Below are positions 27,353 through 35,272 of a DNA stretch of 64,000 nt, one piece after another. Source of the DNA: Dactylosporangium fulvum. Lineage in GTDB: Bacteria > Actinomycetota > Actinomycetes > Mycobacteriales > Micromonosporaceae. The notes beneath the pieces are model-generated. The model saw only the letters and a program-made list of their open reading frames with translations. It did not search any database and was not told the origin of the DNA. Numbering within the stretch: the first letter of the stretch is position 1; each line of letters begins with the position of its first letter. The stretch spans positions 2,380,501 to 2,444,500 of the forward strand of contig NZ_CP073720.1 in NCBI RefSeq assembly GCF_025137375.1, read 5' to 3'. The position numbers and the translations under genes are program-made.

Positions 27353-27730
27353 TCAGGCGGGCTGCAGGTGCTCCGCGAGGATCGTGAGGTGCGTCTTGCG
27401 GGCGGCGGTGTGGCGCTCCAGGCCGGCGTCGGTGATCACCACGAACACGCCGCGCCGGTCGGCCTCGCACATCGCGCGCTCGACCAGGCCGACGCGCTCC
27501 AGCCGGGCCACGGCACGGGAGAGGGCGCTCTGGCTGAGGTACATGTCCGCGGCCAGATCCTGCATGCGGCGCTTCTCACACTCCTGTGAGATGAGACGGT
27601 CCAGGATCTCGAACTCACTCAGCGTCAGGCCGTGCCCGTCCTGGAGGGCGCGCTCCAGGTGGCCCGCGACTTCGTTGTAGCTGGTCAGCAGTGAACGCCA
27701 CCGCTCGACCAGGCCGCCCTCGGACCTCAT
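27353..27730 (-). CDS. MarR-family transcriptional regulator
   Basis: 125 residues from ATG 27730, the start with AGGATG at suitable spacing. Winged helix: LTLSEFEILDRLISQ, MQDLAADMYLSQSALSRAVARLERVGLVERAMCEADRRGVFVVITDAGLERH, the last part being the beta wing. Divergent from an MFS drug-efflux-type transporter with palindromes between, the classical layout of a ligand-relieved repressor. Confidence 0.9.
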   Translation of the reverse strand: MRSEGGLVERWRSLLTSYNEVAGHLERALQDGHGLTLSEFEILDRLISQECEKRRMQDLAADMYLSQSALSRAVARLERVGLVERAMCEADRRGVFVVITDAGLERHTAARKTHLTILAEHLQPA

Positions 27731-27782
27731 GCGCGGCATCCTACTCCCCTCATCGATCAATTGCACCCGCATTAAGTGCTCC

Positions 27783-27820
27783 TGCATTAGATGCATGGAC
27801 ATTCAATGCACAAGCATCTA
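27783..27820. promoter_or_regulatory. nested palindromes, likely MarR operators
   Basis: TGCATTAGATGCA (27783-27795) is a 5-bp-arm palindrome, and TAGATGC (27788-27794) pairs with GCATCTA (27814-27820) in a larger dyad; TGCAT/ATGCA words also recur at 27793-27809. The cluster is AT-rich and lies between the divergent marR and MFS genes. Confidence 0.65.
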
Positions 27821-27832
27821 GCGTCCTCCGGT

Positions 27833-29263
27833 GTGACTACGACACTCGCGGGGGCCCGAACCGAACCGGTGGCCCCACCACAGCTCTGGACTCCACGGCT
27901 CTGGGGAGCGCTCGCGGTGCTGTGCGCCGTGCTGTTCCTCGACGGGCTCGACGTGTCCATGGTGGGTGTGGCACTGCCGTCCATCGGCACCGAACTCGGC
28001 CTCTCGACGACCGCGTTGCAGTGGATCATCAACGGTTACGTCCTCGGCTACGGCGGGCTGCTGCTGCTCGGCGGGCGCACCGCCGACCTGCTCGGCCGGC
28101 GCCGCGTCTTCCTCGTCGCGCTCGGCGTCTTCGCCGTCGCGTCGCTCGTCGGCGGGCTCGTCGACGACGGAACGCTGCTCATCGCGACCCGGTTCGTCAA
28201 GGGCCTGGCCGCCGCGTTCACCGCGCCGACGGCCCTGTCCATCCTCACCACCACGTTCCACGAGGGGCCGGCCCGCAACCGGGCGCTCTCGGTCTTCTCG
28301 GTCTTCGGCGCCAGCGGGTACTCCTCCGGCCTGATCCTCGGCGGCCTGCTCACCAGCTTCGGCTGGCGGTGGACGTTCCTGATCCCGGTGCCGCTCGCCG
28401 TCGCCGCGCTCGTCGCCGGCATCGCGCTGATCCCGCGGGACCGGCCGGCCGCCGAGGGCGGGCACGACCTCGCCGGCGCGGTGACGCTCGTCGGTGGCAT
28501 GCTGCTCGCGGTCTACACCGTCGTGTCGGCGCCCGAGCGCGGCTGGCTCGACCCGGTGACGCTCGGCGCCGCGCTCGTCGCGGTGGCGCTGCTGGTCGGC
28601 TTCGTCGTCGTCGAGCAGCGGGTCGCGCACCCGTTGATCCGGCTGAACATCCTGCGGGCCGGGTCGATCGTGCGGGCCAACCTCGGCATGATCGCGCTCA
28701 TCGGGTCGTACCTCAGCTTCCAGTTCATGATGACGCTGTATCTCCAGGACGTCCTGCACTGGTCGCCGCTTCGGATGGCGCTGGCGTTGCTGCCGGCGGG
28801 CCTGCTGGTCGCGTTCGGTTCGCCCTTCGTCGGGCGGCTCATCACGCGGTACGGGACGCCGCCGCTGATCGCCGCCTCGATGCTGTCGATGAGCCTCGGC
28901 TACGGCTGGTTCCTCCTCACCGCGGGCAACAGCCCCCACTACGCGGTGACGATCCTGCCGACGATGCTCCTGCTGGGCGGCGGCTTCGCGTTCGGCTTCA
29001 GCGCCATCATGGCGCAGGCCACCGACGGCATCGCCGACAGCGAGCAGGGCCTGGCCAGCGGCCTGGTCCAGACGTCCGGCCAGGTCGGCGCGGCCCTGAT
29101 CCTGGCGCTCGTCACGGCCCTGGTGGCCGGCGGTGGGCAGGACGGCGGCGCCGGCTTCGGCCAGTTCCACCCGGGCGTCAACCTCGTGACCGTCGTCGCG
29201 GTCGCCGGCCTGCTGCTCAGCCTGGCGCCCCTGCTCACGCGGCGCCGGGGCCGGCACGCCTGA
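27833..29263 (+). CDS. MFS transporter, DHA2 (14-helix) drug-efflux type
   Basis: About 476 residues from GTG 27833 (in-frame ATG at 27791 and 27806 would place the start inside the operators). Motif A appears as GGRTADLLGRRRVF after helix 2, motif C-like GASGYSSGLILGGLLTSFGWRWTFLIPVPLAV in helix 5, and hydrophobic helices continue to SLAPLLTRRRG, about 14 in total. Such pumps export hydrophobic drugs or antibiotics with proton antiport. Probably under the divergent MarR repressor. Confidence 0.9.
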   Translation: MTTTLAGARTEPVAPPQLWTPRLWGALAVLCAVLFLDGLDVSMVGVALPSIGTELGLSTTALQWIINGYVLGYGGLLLLGGRTADLLGRRRVFLVALGVFAVASLVGGLVDDGTLLIATRFVKGLAAAFTAPTALSILTTTFHEGPARNRALSVFSVFGASGYSSGLILGGLLTSFGWRWTFLIPVPLAVAALVAGIALIPRDRPAAEGGHDLAGAVTLVGGMLLAVYTVVSAPERGWLDPVTLGAALVAVALLVGFVVVEQRVAHPLIRLNILRAGSIVRANLGMIALIGSYLSFQFMMTLYLQDVLHWSPLRMALALLPAGLLVAFGSPFVGRLITRYGTPPLIAASMLSMSLGYGWFLLTAGNSPHYAVTILPTMLLLGGGFAFGFSAIMAQATDGIADSEQGLASGLVQTSGQVGAALILALVTALVAGGGQDGGAGFGQFHPGVNLVTVVAVAGLLLSLAPLLTRRRGRHA

Positions 29264-29270
29264 CGCACCG

Positions 29271-29305
29271 CGGCGGGGGTGGTCCACAGTGGACCACCCC
29301 CGCCG
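29271..29305 (+). terminator. terminator hairpin after the MFS gene
   Basis: Perfect 16-bp stem, CGGCGGGGGTGGTCCA (29271-29286) with 29290-29305, 3-nt loop, 7 bp after the stop. Confidence 0.85.
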
Positions 29306-29326
29306 GGGCGCACAATGGCGACCACG

Positions 29327-29352
29327 ACGCCCTACGTCCACGCGTAGGGCGT
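29327..29352 (-). terminator. terminator hairpin after the AAA+ gene
   Basis: Perfect 10-bp stem, ACGCCCTACG (29327-29336) and CGTAGGGCGT (29343-29352), 6-nt loop, 3 bp beyond the minus-strand stop. Confidence 0.75.
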
Positions 29353-29355
29353 CCG

Positions 29356-30672
29356 TTACGACACCGGCTGGGTCCGCACCCGGGTGATGGCGGCCGACAG
29401 GTCGGCCTGGGTGATCGGGCCGGCCGGGGTGGTCTCGCGGGCCTCCCGCATCGCCTTGTCGAGTTGGGCGCGGCGGAGCGCCTCCTTGAGGTCGGCGCCG
29501 GTGAGCCCGGACGCGGCCGTGGCGAGTTCCTCCACGTCGAGGTCGTCGGCGAACATCCGGAAGCCGCCGACCTCGTGCCGGGCGATCAGGCCGCGGATCA
29601 GCTTGGTGAGGATGTCGGCGCGCGCCCGGCGGGTGGGCAGCGGCACCGGGAGCTTCAGGTCGAATCGGCCCGAGCGCACCAGCGAGGCGTCGACCCGGTC
29701 CGGGAAGTTGGTCGTGGCGACCACGATGATGTTGGGGTTCTCCTCGATGAGGGTGTTCATCTCCTGCTTGAAGATGCCGGCGACCGCGTTGATCATCTGG
29801 CCGGCGGCGTCGAACGCGGTGCCGGTGTAGCTGATGATCGAGTCGAACTCGTCGAACAGCAGGACGGTCGGCTCACGGAGCCGGCGGGCCTCGGCGAAGA
29901 TCCGTTGGATGTTCTTCTCCGAGTTGCCGACCCACTTGTCGAGGATCTCCGGGGTGCGGATCTCGCGCAGCTCGCCGCCGATCTCGTTGGCGAGGGCGCG
30001 CGCCAGCATCGTCTTGCCGGTGCCGGGCGGGCCGTAGAGCAGGATGCCCTGTGGCCGGGTGGCGCCCCAGCGGGCCATCACCTCGGGATGACGGAACGAG
30101 ACGGCGACGTCGCGGAACTGGGTGACGACCTCGTCGAGGCCGCCCACGTCGTCGAGCCGCACCCGCTCGCTCCCGCCGGGCAGCGCCTTCTGCCCGGGCG
30201 CGGCGGCCGGGCTGACGGTGACCGGCCCCTCCGTCCCGGTCAGCTCCATGACGGCGAAGACCAGAGCCGGCAGGTCGGCACTGTGCAGAACCAGGTCGGG
30301 CCCGTCCTCGAGGACCGTCACCTGCGGGTCGACCACGGTCGTGGACTTCGGCCCTCCGGCACTGCGCGCGATGCCCACGGCGACGATCGTGCCGAGCACC
30401 GCGCCGGGCAGGCCGAGCAGCCGGAACAGCGCACCGCCTGCGGCGCCGCCGGCGAACATCCTGGCGAAGCCGGGCAGGCTGAAGGTGCTTCGGGCCCACC
30501 GGGCGGCGTACCCATCGGGCCCGACGGTGAGGTCGACGCCACGATCGGGCAGGTCGTGGCCGATCTGCCGGGCCTGCGCCCCGGGCGCGATGCGATGGCC
30601 GTCGACGATGCGCAGGACACGCCCGGAGACCTCGACGACCTCGACCGCCGGGCGCAGTGATGTCTCCGACAT
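29356..30672 (-). CDS. AAA+ ATPase with N-terminal membrane segment
   Basis: 438 residues from ATG 30672. Residues about 70-105 are hydrophobic (GAAGGALFRLLGLPGAVLGTIVAVGIA), suggesting a membrane hairpin. The AAA domain carries Walker A GILLYGPPGTGKTMLARALA, Walker B PTVLLFDEFDSI, sensor 1 IIVVATTNFPDRVD with the Arg finger region SLVRSGRFD, and a C-terminal lid with TGADLKEALRRAQ. The AAA core is FtsH/Cdc48-like but no protease domain follows, so it is a stand-alone remodelling ATPase. Target unknown. Confidence 0.85.
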   Translation of the reverse strand: MSETSLRPAVEVVEVSGRVLRIVDGHRIAPGAQARQIGHDLPDRGVDLTVGPDGYAARWARSTFSLPGFARMFAGGAAGGALFRLLGLPGAVLGTIVAVGIARSAGGPKSTTVVDPQVTVLEDGPDLVLHSADLPALVFAVMELTGTEGPVTVSPAAAPGQKALPGGSERVRLDDVGGLDEVVTQFRDVAVSFRHPEVMARWGATRPQGILLYGPPGTGKTMLARALANEIGGELREIRTPEILDKWVGNSEKNIQRIFAEARRLREPTVLLFDEFDSIISYTGTAFDAAGQMINAVAGIFKQEMNTLIEENPNIIVVATTNFPDRVDASLVRSGRFDLKLPVPLPTRRARADILTKLIRGLIARHEVGGFRMFADDLDVEELATAASGLTGADLKEALRRAQLDKAMREARETTPAGPITQADLSAAITRVRTQPVS

Positions 30673-30897
30673 GAGTTCGAGTCTGCCACGCTTTTCCGCA
30701 GGTGGCAGCCTGCCGGACCACCTCGCCCGCCGTGCCGGTGCTGTCCATAGTGGACGGGTGGGCGGCGCTGCCGAGGGGACGTGTGCCAGGTGCTCGGTGC
30801 GGATGCTGGCCGCGTCAACAATCCGCCGCGCCGTTGTGGCGGTCAAGCGGTTGTGGCGTCGGGCAAAACAGCAATAATCGGAGTGTTCGGGCACCAG

Positions 30898-30967
30898 CAC
30901 TGGATGATCGAACCAGTGGAGTTTTGGGGCTGGACATGAAACATCCCCGGAGTAGGGTGCCGGGGAT
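30898..30967 (+). promoter_or_regulatory. two inverted repeats upstream of uraD
   Basis: CACTGG (30898-30903) pairs with CCAGTG (30913-30918), and ATCCCCGG (30943-30950) pairs with CCGGGGAT (30960-30967); both have 9-nt spacers and centres about 47 bp apart. The second ends 16 bp before the uraD ATG. Likely operators of the purine operon. The rest of the 310-bp gap (30673-30982) shows no gene. Confidence 0.55.
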
Positions 30968-30982
30968 AGTGAAAGGGGGGCC

Positions 30983-31465
30983 ATGCTCAACCAGTTCAAC
31001 GGGTTGGCGCCCGCCGCCGCGGAGGAGGCCCTGCTCGCCTGCTGCGCGTCGCCCGGCTGGGCGGCGCGGGTCGCCGCGGGCCGGCCCTATCCCACCCCGG
31101 CCGACCTCGTGGTGTCCGGTGTCGCCGCCTTCGACGACCTGACCTGGCCTGATCTCGAGTCGGTGCTCGCCGCGCACCCGCGCATCGGGCAGCGACCCAC
31201 CGGCGACAGCGCCGAGGCGGCCTGGTCACGACAGGAGCAGGCCGGCGTCCGGGGCGCCGCGCAGGAGCTCGCCGCGGTCAACCGGGCCTACGAGGAGCGG
31301 TTCGGCCATCTGTTCCTGATCTTCGCCAGCGGCCAGTCCGCCGACGAGATCCTGGCCGCGGCCCGCGGGCGGCTCCGGAACGACGACGACACCGAGCGGA
31401 CCGTGGTGCGGGGCGAGCTACGCAAGATCGTGGAGTTGCGGCTGGAGCGGCTGGTGTCGGCGTGA
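30983..31465 (+). CDS. uraD: OHCU decarboxylase
   Basis: 160 residues. Decarboxylates 2-oxo-4-hydroxy-4-carboxy-5-ureidoimidazoline to S-allantoin, the last step from urate. Diagnostic AAHPRIGQRP (His near residue 70), AWSRQEQAGV with the conserved E-Q, and NRAYEERFGHLFLIFASGQSADEIL near the C-terminus. ATG 30983 has AAAGGGGGG upstream. First gene of a ten-gene operon; its stop overlaps the GTG of uraH by 4 bp. Confidence 0.93.
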   Translation: MLNQFNGLAPAAAEEALLACCASPGWAARVAAGRPYPTPADLVVSGVAAFDDLTWPDLESVLAAHPRIGQRPTGDSAEAAWSRQEQAGVRGAAQELAAVNRAYEERFGHLFLIFASGQSADEILAAARGRLRNDDDTERTVVRGELRKIVELRLERLVSA

Positions 31466-31764
31466 ACCTGTCGACCCACGTGCTGGACACGGCCCGCGGC
31501 ATCCCCGCCGCCGGGGTGCCGATCCGGCTGGAGACGACCGGCGGAGCGGCCGTCGGCACCGGCTACACCGATGCCGACGGCCGGCTCCGGTTCGACGCGC
31601 CGGGCCCCGGGCGATACCGGCTCGTCTTCGACACCGCGGCCTATAACGGCCCTGACGCCTTCTTCCCCGAGGTCGCCATCTCGTTCACCGTCATCGACGA
31701 CCGGCACCACCACGTGCCGTTGTTGCTGAGCCCGTTCGGATACTCGACCTACCGGGGGAGCTGA
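31462..31764 (+). CDS. uraH: 5-hydroxyisourate hydrolase (transthyretin-like)
   Basis: 100 residues. Hydrolyses 5-hydroxyisourate to OHCU. Family signatures are all present: LSTHVLDTARGIPAAGVPI at the N-terminus (catalytic His), GRLRF and FFPEVAISF in the middle, HHHVPLLLSPFGYSTYRGS at the end with the C-terminal YRGS tetrapeptide. Sits between uraD and uricase, the order of the pathway reversed. Confidence 0.95.
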   Translation: MNLSTHVLDTARGIPAAGVPIRLETTGGAAVGTGYTDADGRLRFDAPGPGRYRLVFDTAAYNGPDAFFPEVAISFTVIDDRHHHVPLLLSPFGYSTYRGS

Positions 31765-31771
31765 ACCGATT

Positions 31772-32626
31772 TTGCCGACCTTCGCGCTCGGGCCGAACCA
31801 GTACGGCAAGGCCGAGACCCGGATCGTGCGCGTTGTGCGCGGTCCCGGCGGTGACGAGCTCACCGACCTCAACGTGAGCGTCGCGCTGCGCGGCGACCTG
31901 GCCGCCAGCCACCTCACCGGCGACAACAGCGGCGTCCTGACCACCGACACGCAGAAGAACACCGTCTACGCCTTCGCGCGCGAGCACGGCATCGCCGACA
32001 TCGAGACCTTCGCCGCCCGCCTGGCCGAGCACTTCGTCGGCGGGCAGCCGAGCATCCACGAGGCGCGGGTCACCGTCGAGCAGTACCCCTGGTTGCCCGT
32101 CGACGGCGCGCACACGTTCCGCCGCGACGGCGGTGAGGTCCGCACCGCGACCGTTCACCACGGACCGTACGGGACCCGGACCGTCTCCGGCGTCACCGGC
32201 CTGGTCCTGCTCAAGACGACCGACTCGGAGTTCCACGGGTACGTCAAGGACCGCTACACCACGCTGCCGGAGACCCGTGACCGCATCCTCGCCACGTCGG
32301 TGAACGCCACCTGGCGCCACGGCGGCGCGGCGGACTCCGCGACCGCCAGGCAGGCACTCCTGGACGCGTTCGCCGACACGTACAGCCTGGCGCTCCAGCA
32401 GACCCTCTTCGCGATGGGCTCGCGGGTGCTGGAGCGCTGCCCCGACGTGGTCGAGGTCAAGCTGTCGCTGCCGAACAAGCACCACTTCCTCGTCGACCTG
32501 GCGCCGTTCGGGCTCGACAATCCCAACGAGGTCTACTACGCCGCCGACCGGCCGTACGGGCTGATCGAGGGAACGGTCCGCCGCGACGGCGTGGCGATCC
32601 CCGAGGAGGTCGTGTGGAGTTTCTGA
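31772..32626 (+). CDS. pucL: urate oxidase (uricase)
   Basis: 284 residues from TTG 31772. Cofactor-free oxidation of urate to 5-hydroxyisourate. Visible motifs: NQYGKAETRIVRV at the N-terminus, LRGDLAASHLTGDNSGVLTTDTQKNTVYAFA (active-site Thr/Asp and Lys region), SEFHGYVKDRYTTLPETRDRILAT and the second signature NKHHFLVDLAPFGLDN near the C-terminus. Usual length. The 3' end overlaps the next gene by 13 bp. Confidence 0.95.
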   Translation: MPTFALGPNQYGKAETRIVRVVRGPGGDELTDLNVSVALRGDLAASHLTGDNSGVLTTDTQKNTVYAFAREHGIADIETFAARLAEHFVGGQPSIHEARVTVEQYPWLPVDGAHTFRRDGGEVRTATVHHGPYGTRTVSGVTGLVLLKTTDSEFHGYVKDRYTTLPETRDRILATSVNATWRHGGAADSATARQALLDAFADTYSLALQQTLFAMGSRVLERCPDVVEVKLSLPNKHHFLVDLAPFGLDNPNEVYYAADRPYGLIEGTVRRDGVAIPEEVVWSF

Positions 32627-33477
32627 GGCCGTCCACCTGGGAGGATGCCCTCGCGGCCAGGGCGGCGCACCCCGAGGCCCTGCCGATCGCCGGCGGCACC
32701 GACGTCATGGTCGAGCTCAACTTCGACCGCCGCCGCCCGGCCGCGCTGCTCGACCTGACGCGCGTCGGCGCGCTCACCGACTGGAGCACCGGGACGGACC
32801 ACGGCGGGGAGCGCCTGCGCATCGGTGCCGGCGTCACGTACCGCCGCCTCATCGACGAGCTCGGCGGGCGGCTGCCCGGCCTGGCGATGGCGGCCCGCAC
32901 CGTGGGGTCGCCGCAGATCCGCAACCGCGGCACCGTGGGCGGCAACCTCGGCTCGGCCTCGCCCGCCGGTGACGCCCATCCGCCGCTGCTGGCGAGCCAC
33001 GCCGAGGTCGAGGTGGCGTCGGTCCGCGGCGTGCGGACCGTCCCGATCGCGGAGTTCTTCCAGGGGCACAAACGCAGCGCGCTCGCGCCCGACGAGCTGA
33101 TCGCCGCGTTCCTCGTCCCGGCGGCCGGCGGCCCGCAGCAGTTCGCGAAGGTCGGCACCCGCAACGCCATGGTCATCGCGGTCTGCTCGTTCGCCCTGGC
33201 GCTGCACCCGTCCGATCGCGCGATCGGCACCGGCATCGGCTCGGCCGGCCCCACCCCGCTGCGCGCCGCCGACGCCGAGGCGTTCGCGGCCGAGCTGCCG
33301 TGGGACAGCCGGGAGCCGCTGCCCGACACGACGGTCCGCCGGTTCGGTGAGCTGGTCGGTGCGGCGGCCCGGCCGATCGACGACGTGCGCGGCAGCGCGG
33401 CCTACCGGCGGCACGCCCTCGCCGTCCTCGGCGGCCGGACGCTGCGCTGGGCGTGGGAGGCGTACCGATGCGGGTGA
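32614..33477 (+). CDS. xdhB: xanthine dehydrogenase FAD subunit
   Basis: 287 residues from GTG 32614. FAD-binding domain of molybdenum hydroxylases: LPIAGGTDVMVEL (about residue 23), IRNRGTVGGNLGSASPAGDAHPPLLA (about residue 103) and a CO-dehydrogenase-flavoprotein C-domain. Passes electrons from the FeS subunit to NAD. Overlaps the 2Fe-2S gene by 10 bp. Confidence 0.92.
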   Translation: MEFLRPSTWEDALAARAAHPEALPIAGGTDVMVELNFDRRRPAALLDLTRVGALTDWSTGTDHGGERLRIGAGVTYRRLIDELGGRLPGLAMAARTVGSPQIRNRGTVGGNLGSASPAGDAHPPLLASHAEVEVASVRGVRTVPIAEFFQGHKRSALAPDELIAAFLVPAAGGPQQFAKVGTRNAMVIAVCSFALALHPSDRAIGTGIGSAGPTPLRAADAEAFAAELPWDSREPLPDTTVRRFGELVGAAARPIDDVRGSAAYRRHALAVLGGRTLRWAWEAYRCG

Positions 33478-33926
33478 ACGTGACCGTCAACGGCGAGCCG
33501 CTGCAGGCCGACGACGTGTGGGAAGGGGAGAGCCTGCTCTTCGTGCTGCGGGAGCGGCTCGGCCTGCCGGGCGCCAAGAACGCCTGCGAGCAGGGCGAGT
33601 GCGGCTCCTGCACGGTCTACCTCGACGACGTTCCGGTCTGCGCCTGCCTGGTCGCGGCCGGTCAGGCGGAGGGCCGGGCGGTGCGCACCGTCGAGGGCCT
33701 CGCCGCCCCCGGCGCGCTGCACCCGGTGCAGCGGGCGTTCCTCGAGGCCGGCGCCGTCCAGTGCGGATTCTGCACGCCCGGCCTCGTCGTCGCGGTGCAC
33801 GACCTGCTGGCGCACAACCCGCGGCCGAGCGAGCCGGACATCCGCGAGGCACTCGCCGGGAACCTCTGCCGCTGCACCGGATACGAGCACATCGTCGCCG
33901 CCGTGAACCTGGCCGCCGAGTCATGA
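33468..33926 (+). CDS. xdhC: xanthine dehydrogenase 2Fe-2S subunit
   Basis: 152 residues from ATG 33468. Plant-ferredoxin-like cluster CEQGECGSCTVYLDDVPVCAC (four Cys, about residues 40-62) followed by the alpha-helical second-cluster domain with QCGFCTPG and LCRCTGYEHIV. Length is normal. Its stop overlaps the ATG of the amidohydrolase by 4 bp. Confidence 0.94.
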   Translation: MRVNVTVNGEPLQADDVWEGESLLFVLRERLGLPGAKNACEQGECGSCTVYLDDVPVCACLVAAGQAEGRAVRTVEGLAAPGALHPVQRAFLEAGAVQCGFCTPGLVVAVHDLLAHNPRPSEPDIREALAGNLCRCTGYEHIVAAVNLAAES

Positions 33927-35272
33927 TCGTCATCGAGCACTGCGCGGTGGCCACAGTGGACGGTGCCGGCACCGAGTACGCCGACGGCCACATCGTGGTG
34001 TCCGGCGACCGGATCGTGGCGGTCGGGCCCGGCGCCTACGCCGGCGACACCGGCGGCGTCACCCGCGTCGACGGCACCGGCTGCCTCGCCACCCCCGGCC
34101 TCGTGAACACCCACCACCACCTGTACCAGTGGGCTACCCGCGGCCGCGCCCAGCAGGAGATCCTGTTCGGCTGGCTCACCGAGCTGTATCCGATCTGGGC
34201 CCGCCTCGACGCCGGGATCGTGCACGCCGCCGCTTCCGCCGGCCTGGCCCAGCTGGCGCTGTCGGGCTGCACGACCAGCACCGACCACCACTACGTCTTC
34301 CCGAGGCAGGGCGGCGACCTCCTGGCCGCCGAGATCGACGCGGCCACCGCGGTCGGCCTGCGGTTCCACCCGTGCCGCGGCTCGATGGACCTGTCCGTCA
34401 AGGACGGCGGCCTGCCGCCGGACTCGGTGGTCGAGGACACCGACGCCGCGCTCGCCGCGACGAAGGAGGCGATCGACCGCTTCCACGACCCGTCGCCGGG
34501 CGCGATGGTGCGGATCGCGGTCGCGCCGTGCAGCCCGTTCTCCGTCACCCCACGGCTGATGCGCGAGGCGGCCGGCCTCGCCCGCGCCGAGGGGGTACGC
34601 CTGCACACCCACCTCGCGGAGACGGTCGAGGAGGAGGCGTACTGCCGGGAGGTCCACAACTGCACCCCCGTCGAGTACGCGGAGTCCCTCGGCTGGCTCG
34701 GCGGCGACGTCTGGCTGGCCCATGCCGTACACCTCGATGCGTCCGCGATCGCCAAGCTCGGCGCGTCCGGCACCGGGGTCGCGCACTGCCCGAGCTCCAA
34801 CGGCCGGCTCGGCGCCGGCATCGCCCCCGTCCGGGACCTGCTCGACGCGCGGGTGCCGGTCGGTCTCGGTGTCGACGGCGCGGCGTCGCAGGAGGCCGGG
34901 CAACTCGGCAGCGAGCTGCGCCAGGCGCTGTACTCGGCCCGGCTGCGCGGCGGCCCGGCAGCGCTGACCGCCCGCGAGTCCCTGGCGCTGGGCACGATCG
35001 GCGGGGCGCGCTGCCTCGGTCGCGACGACGAGCTGGGGTCGCTGGAGCCCGGCAAACTGGCCGACATCGCACTGTGGAGCCTCGACGGCCTGGGCCACGC
35101 CGGCATCGAGGACCCCGTCGCGGCCCTGGTCTTCGGCCCGCCGGCCCCGCTGCGGCTGCTCCTGGTCGGCGGCAGGGCCGTGGTCCAGGACGGCGTGATG
35201 TCCACGGTCGACGAGCCGGCGTTGGCGGCGGCCCTGTCGCGGGCCGCACGGAGCCTGCGGGAGGCACGATGA
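33923..35272 (+). CDS. 8-oxoguanine deaminase-like amidohydrolase
   Basis: 449 residues. Metal-dependent amidohydrolase of the TrzN/AtzA-like group: metal ligands in LVNTHHHLYQW (about residue 66), LHTHLAET, LAHAVHLD and the Asp of GLGVDGAASQE. Residue order and the SGCTTSTDHHYVFPR segment match 8-oxoguanine deaminases, which convert 8-oxoguanine to urate and so feed the same pathway. It is inserted between the FeS and molybdenum subunit genes of xanthine dehydrogenase with 4-bp overlaps on both sides. A plain guanine deaminase is the alternative. Confidence 0.85.
   Translation: MIVIEHCAVATVDGAGTEYADGHIVVSGDRIVAVGPGAYAGDTGGVTRVDGTGCLATPGLVNTHHHLYQWATRGRAQQEILFGWLTELYPIWARLDAGIVHAAASAGLAQLALSGCTTSTDHHYVFPRQGGDLLAAEIDAATAVGLRFHPCRGSMDLSVKDGGLPPDSVVEDTDAALAATKEAIDRFHDPSPGAMVRIAVAPCSPFSVTPRLMREAAGLARAEGVRLHTHLAETVEEEAYCREVHNCTPVEYAESLGWLGGDVWLAHAVHLDASAIAKLGASGTGVAHCPSSNGRLGAGIAPVRDLLDARVPVGLGVDGAASQEAGQLGSELRQALYSARLRGGPAALTARESLALGTIGGARCLGRDDELGSLEPGKLADIALWSLDGLGHAGIEDPVAALVFGPPAPLRLLLVGGRAVVQDGVMSTVDEPALAAALSRAARSLREAR

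Noticed and set aside
27691-30660. 989-codon plus-strand frame across the MFS and AAA+ genes
   Set aside because: Low-complexity and crossing two terminators and two real genes on opposite strands.
34129-35268. Long upstream extension of the xanthine dehydrogenase Mo-subunit frame
   Set aside because: Overlaps the deaminase gene in another frame and reads as Arg/Gly-rich noise; ATG 35269 is coupled to the previous stop.
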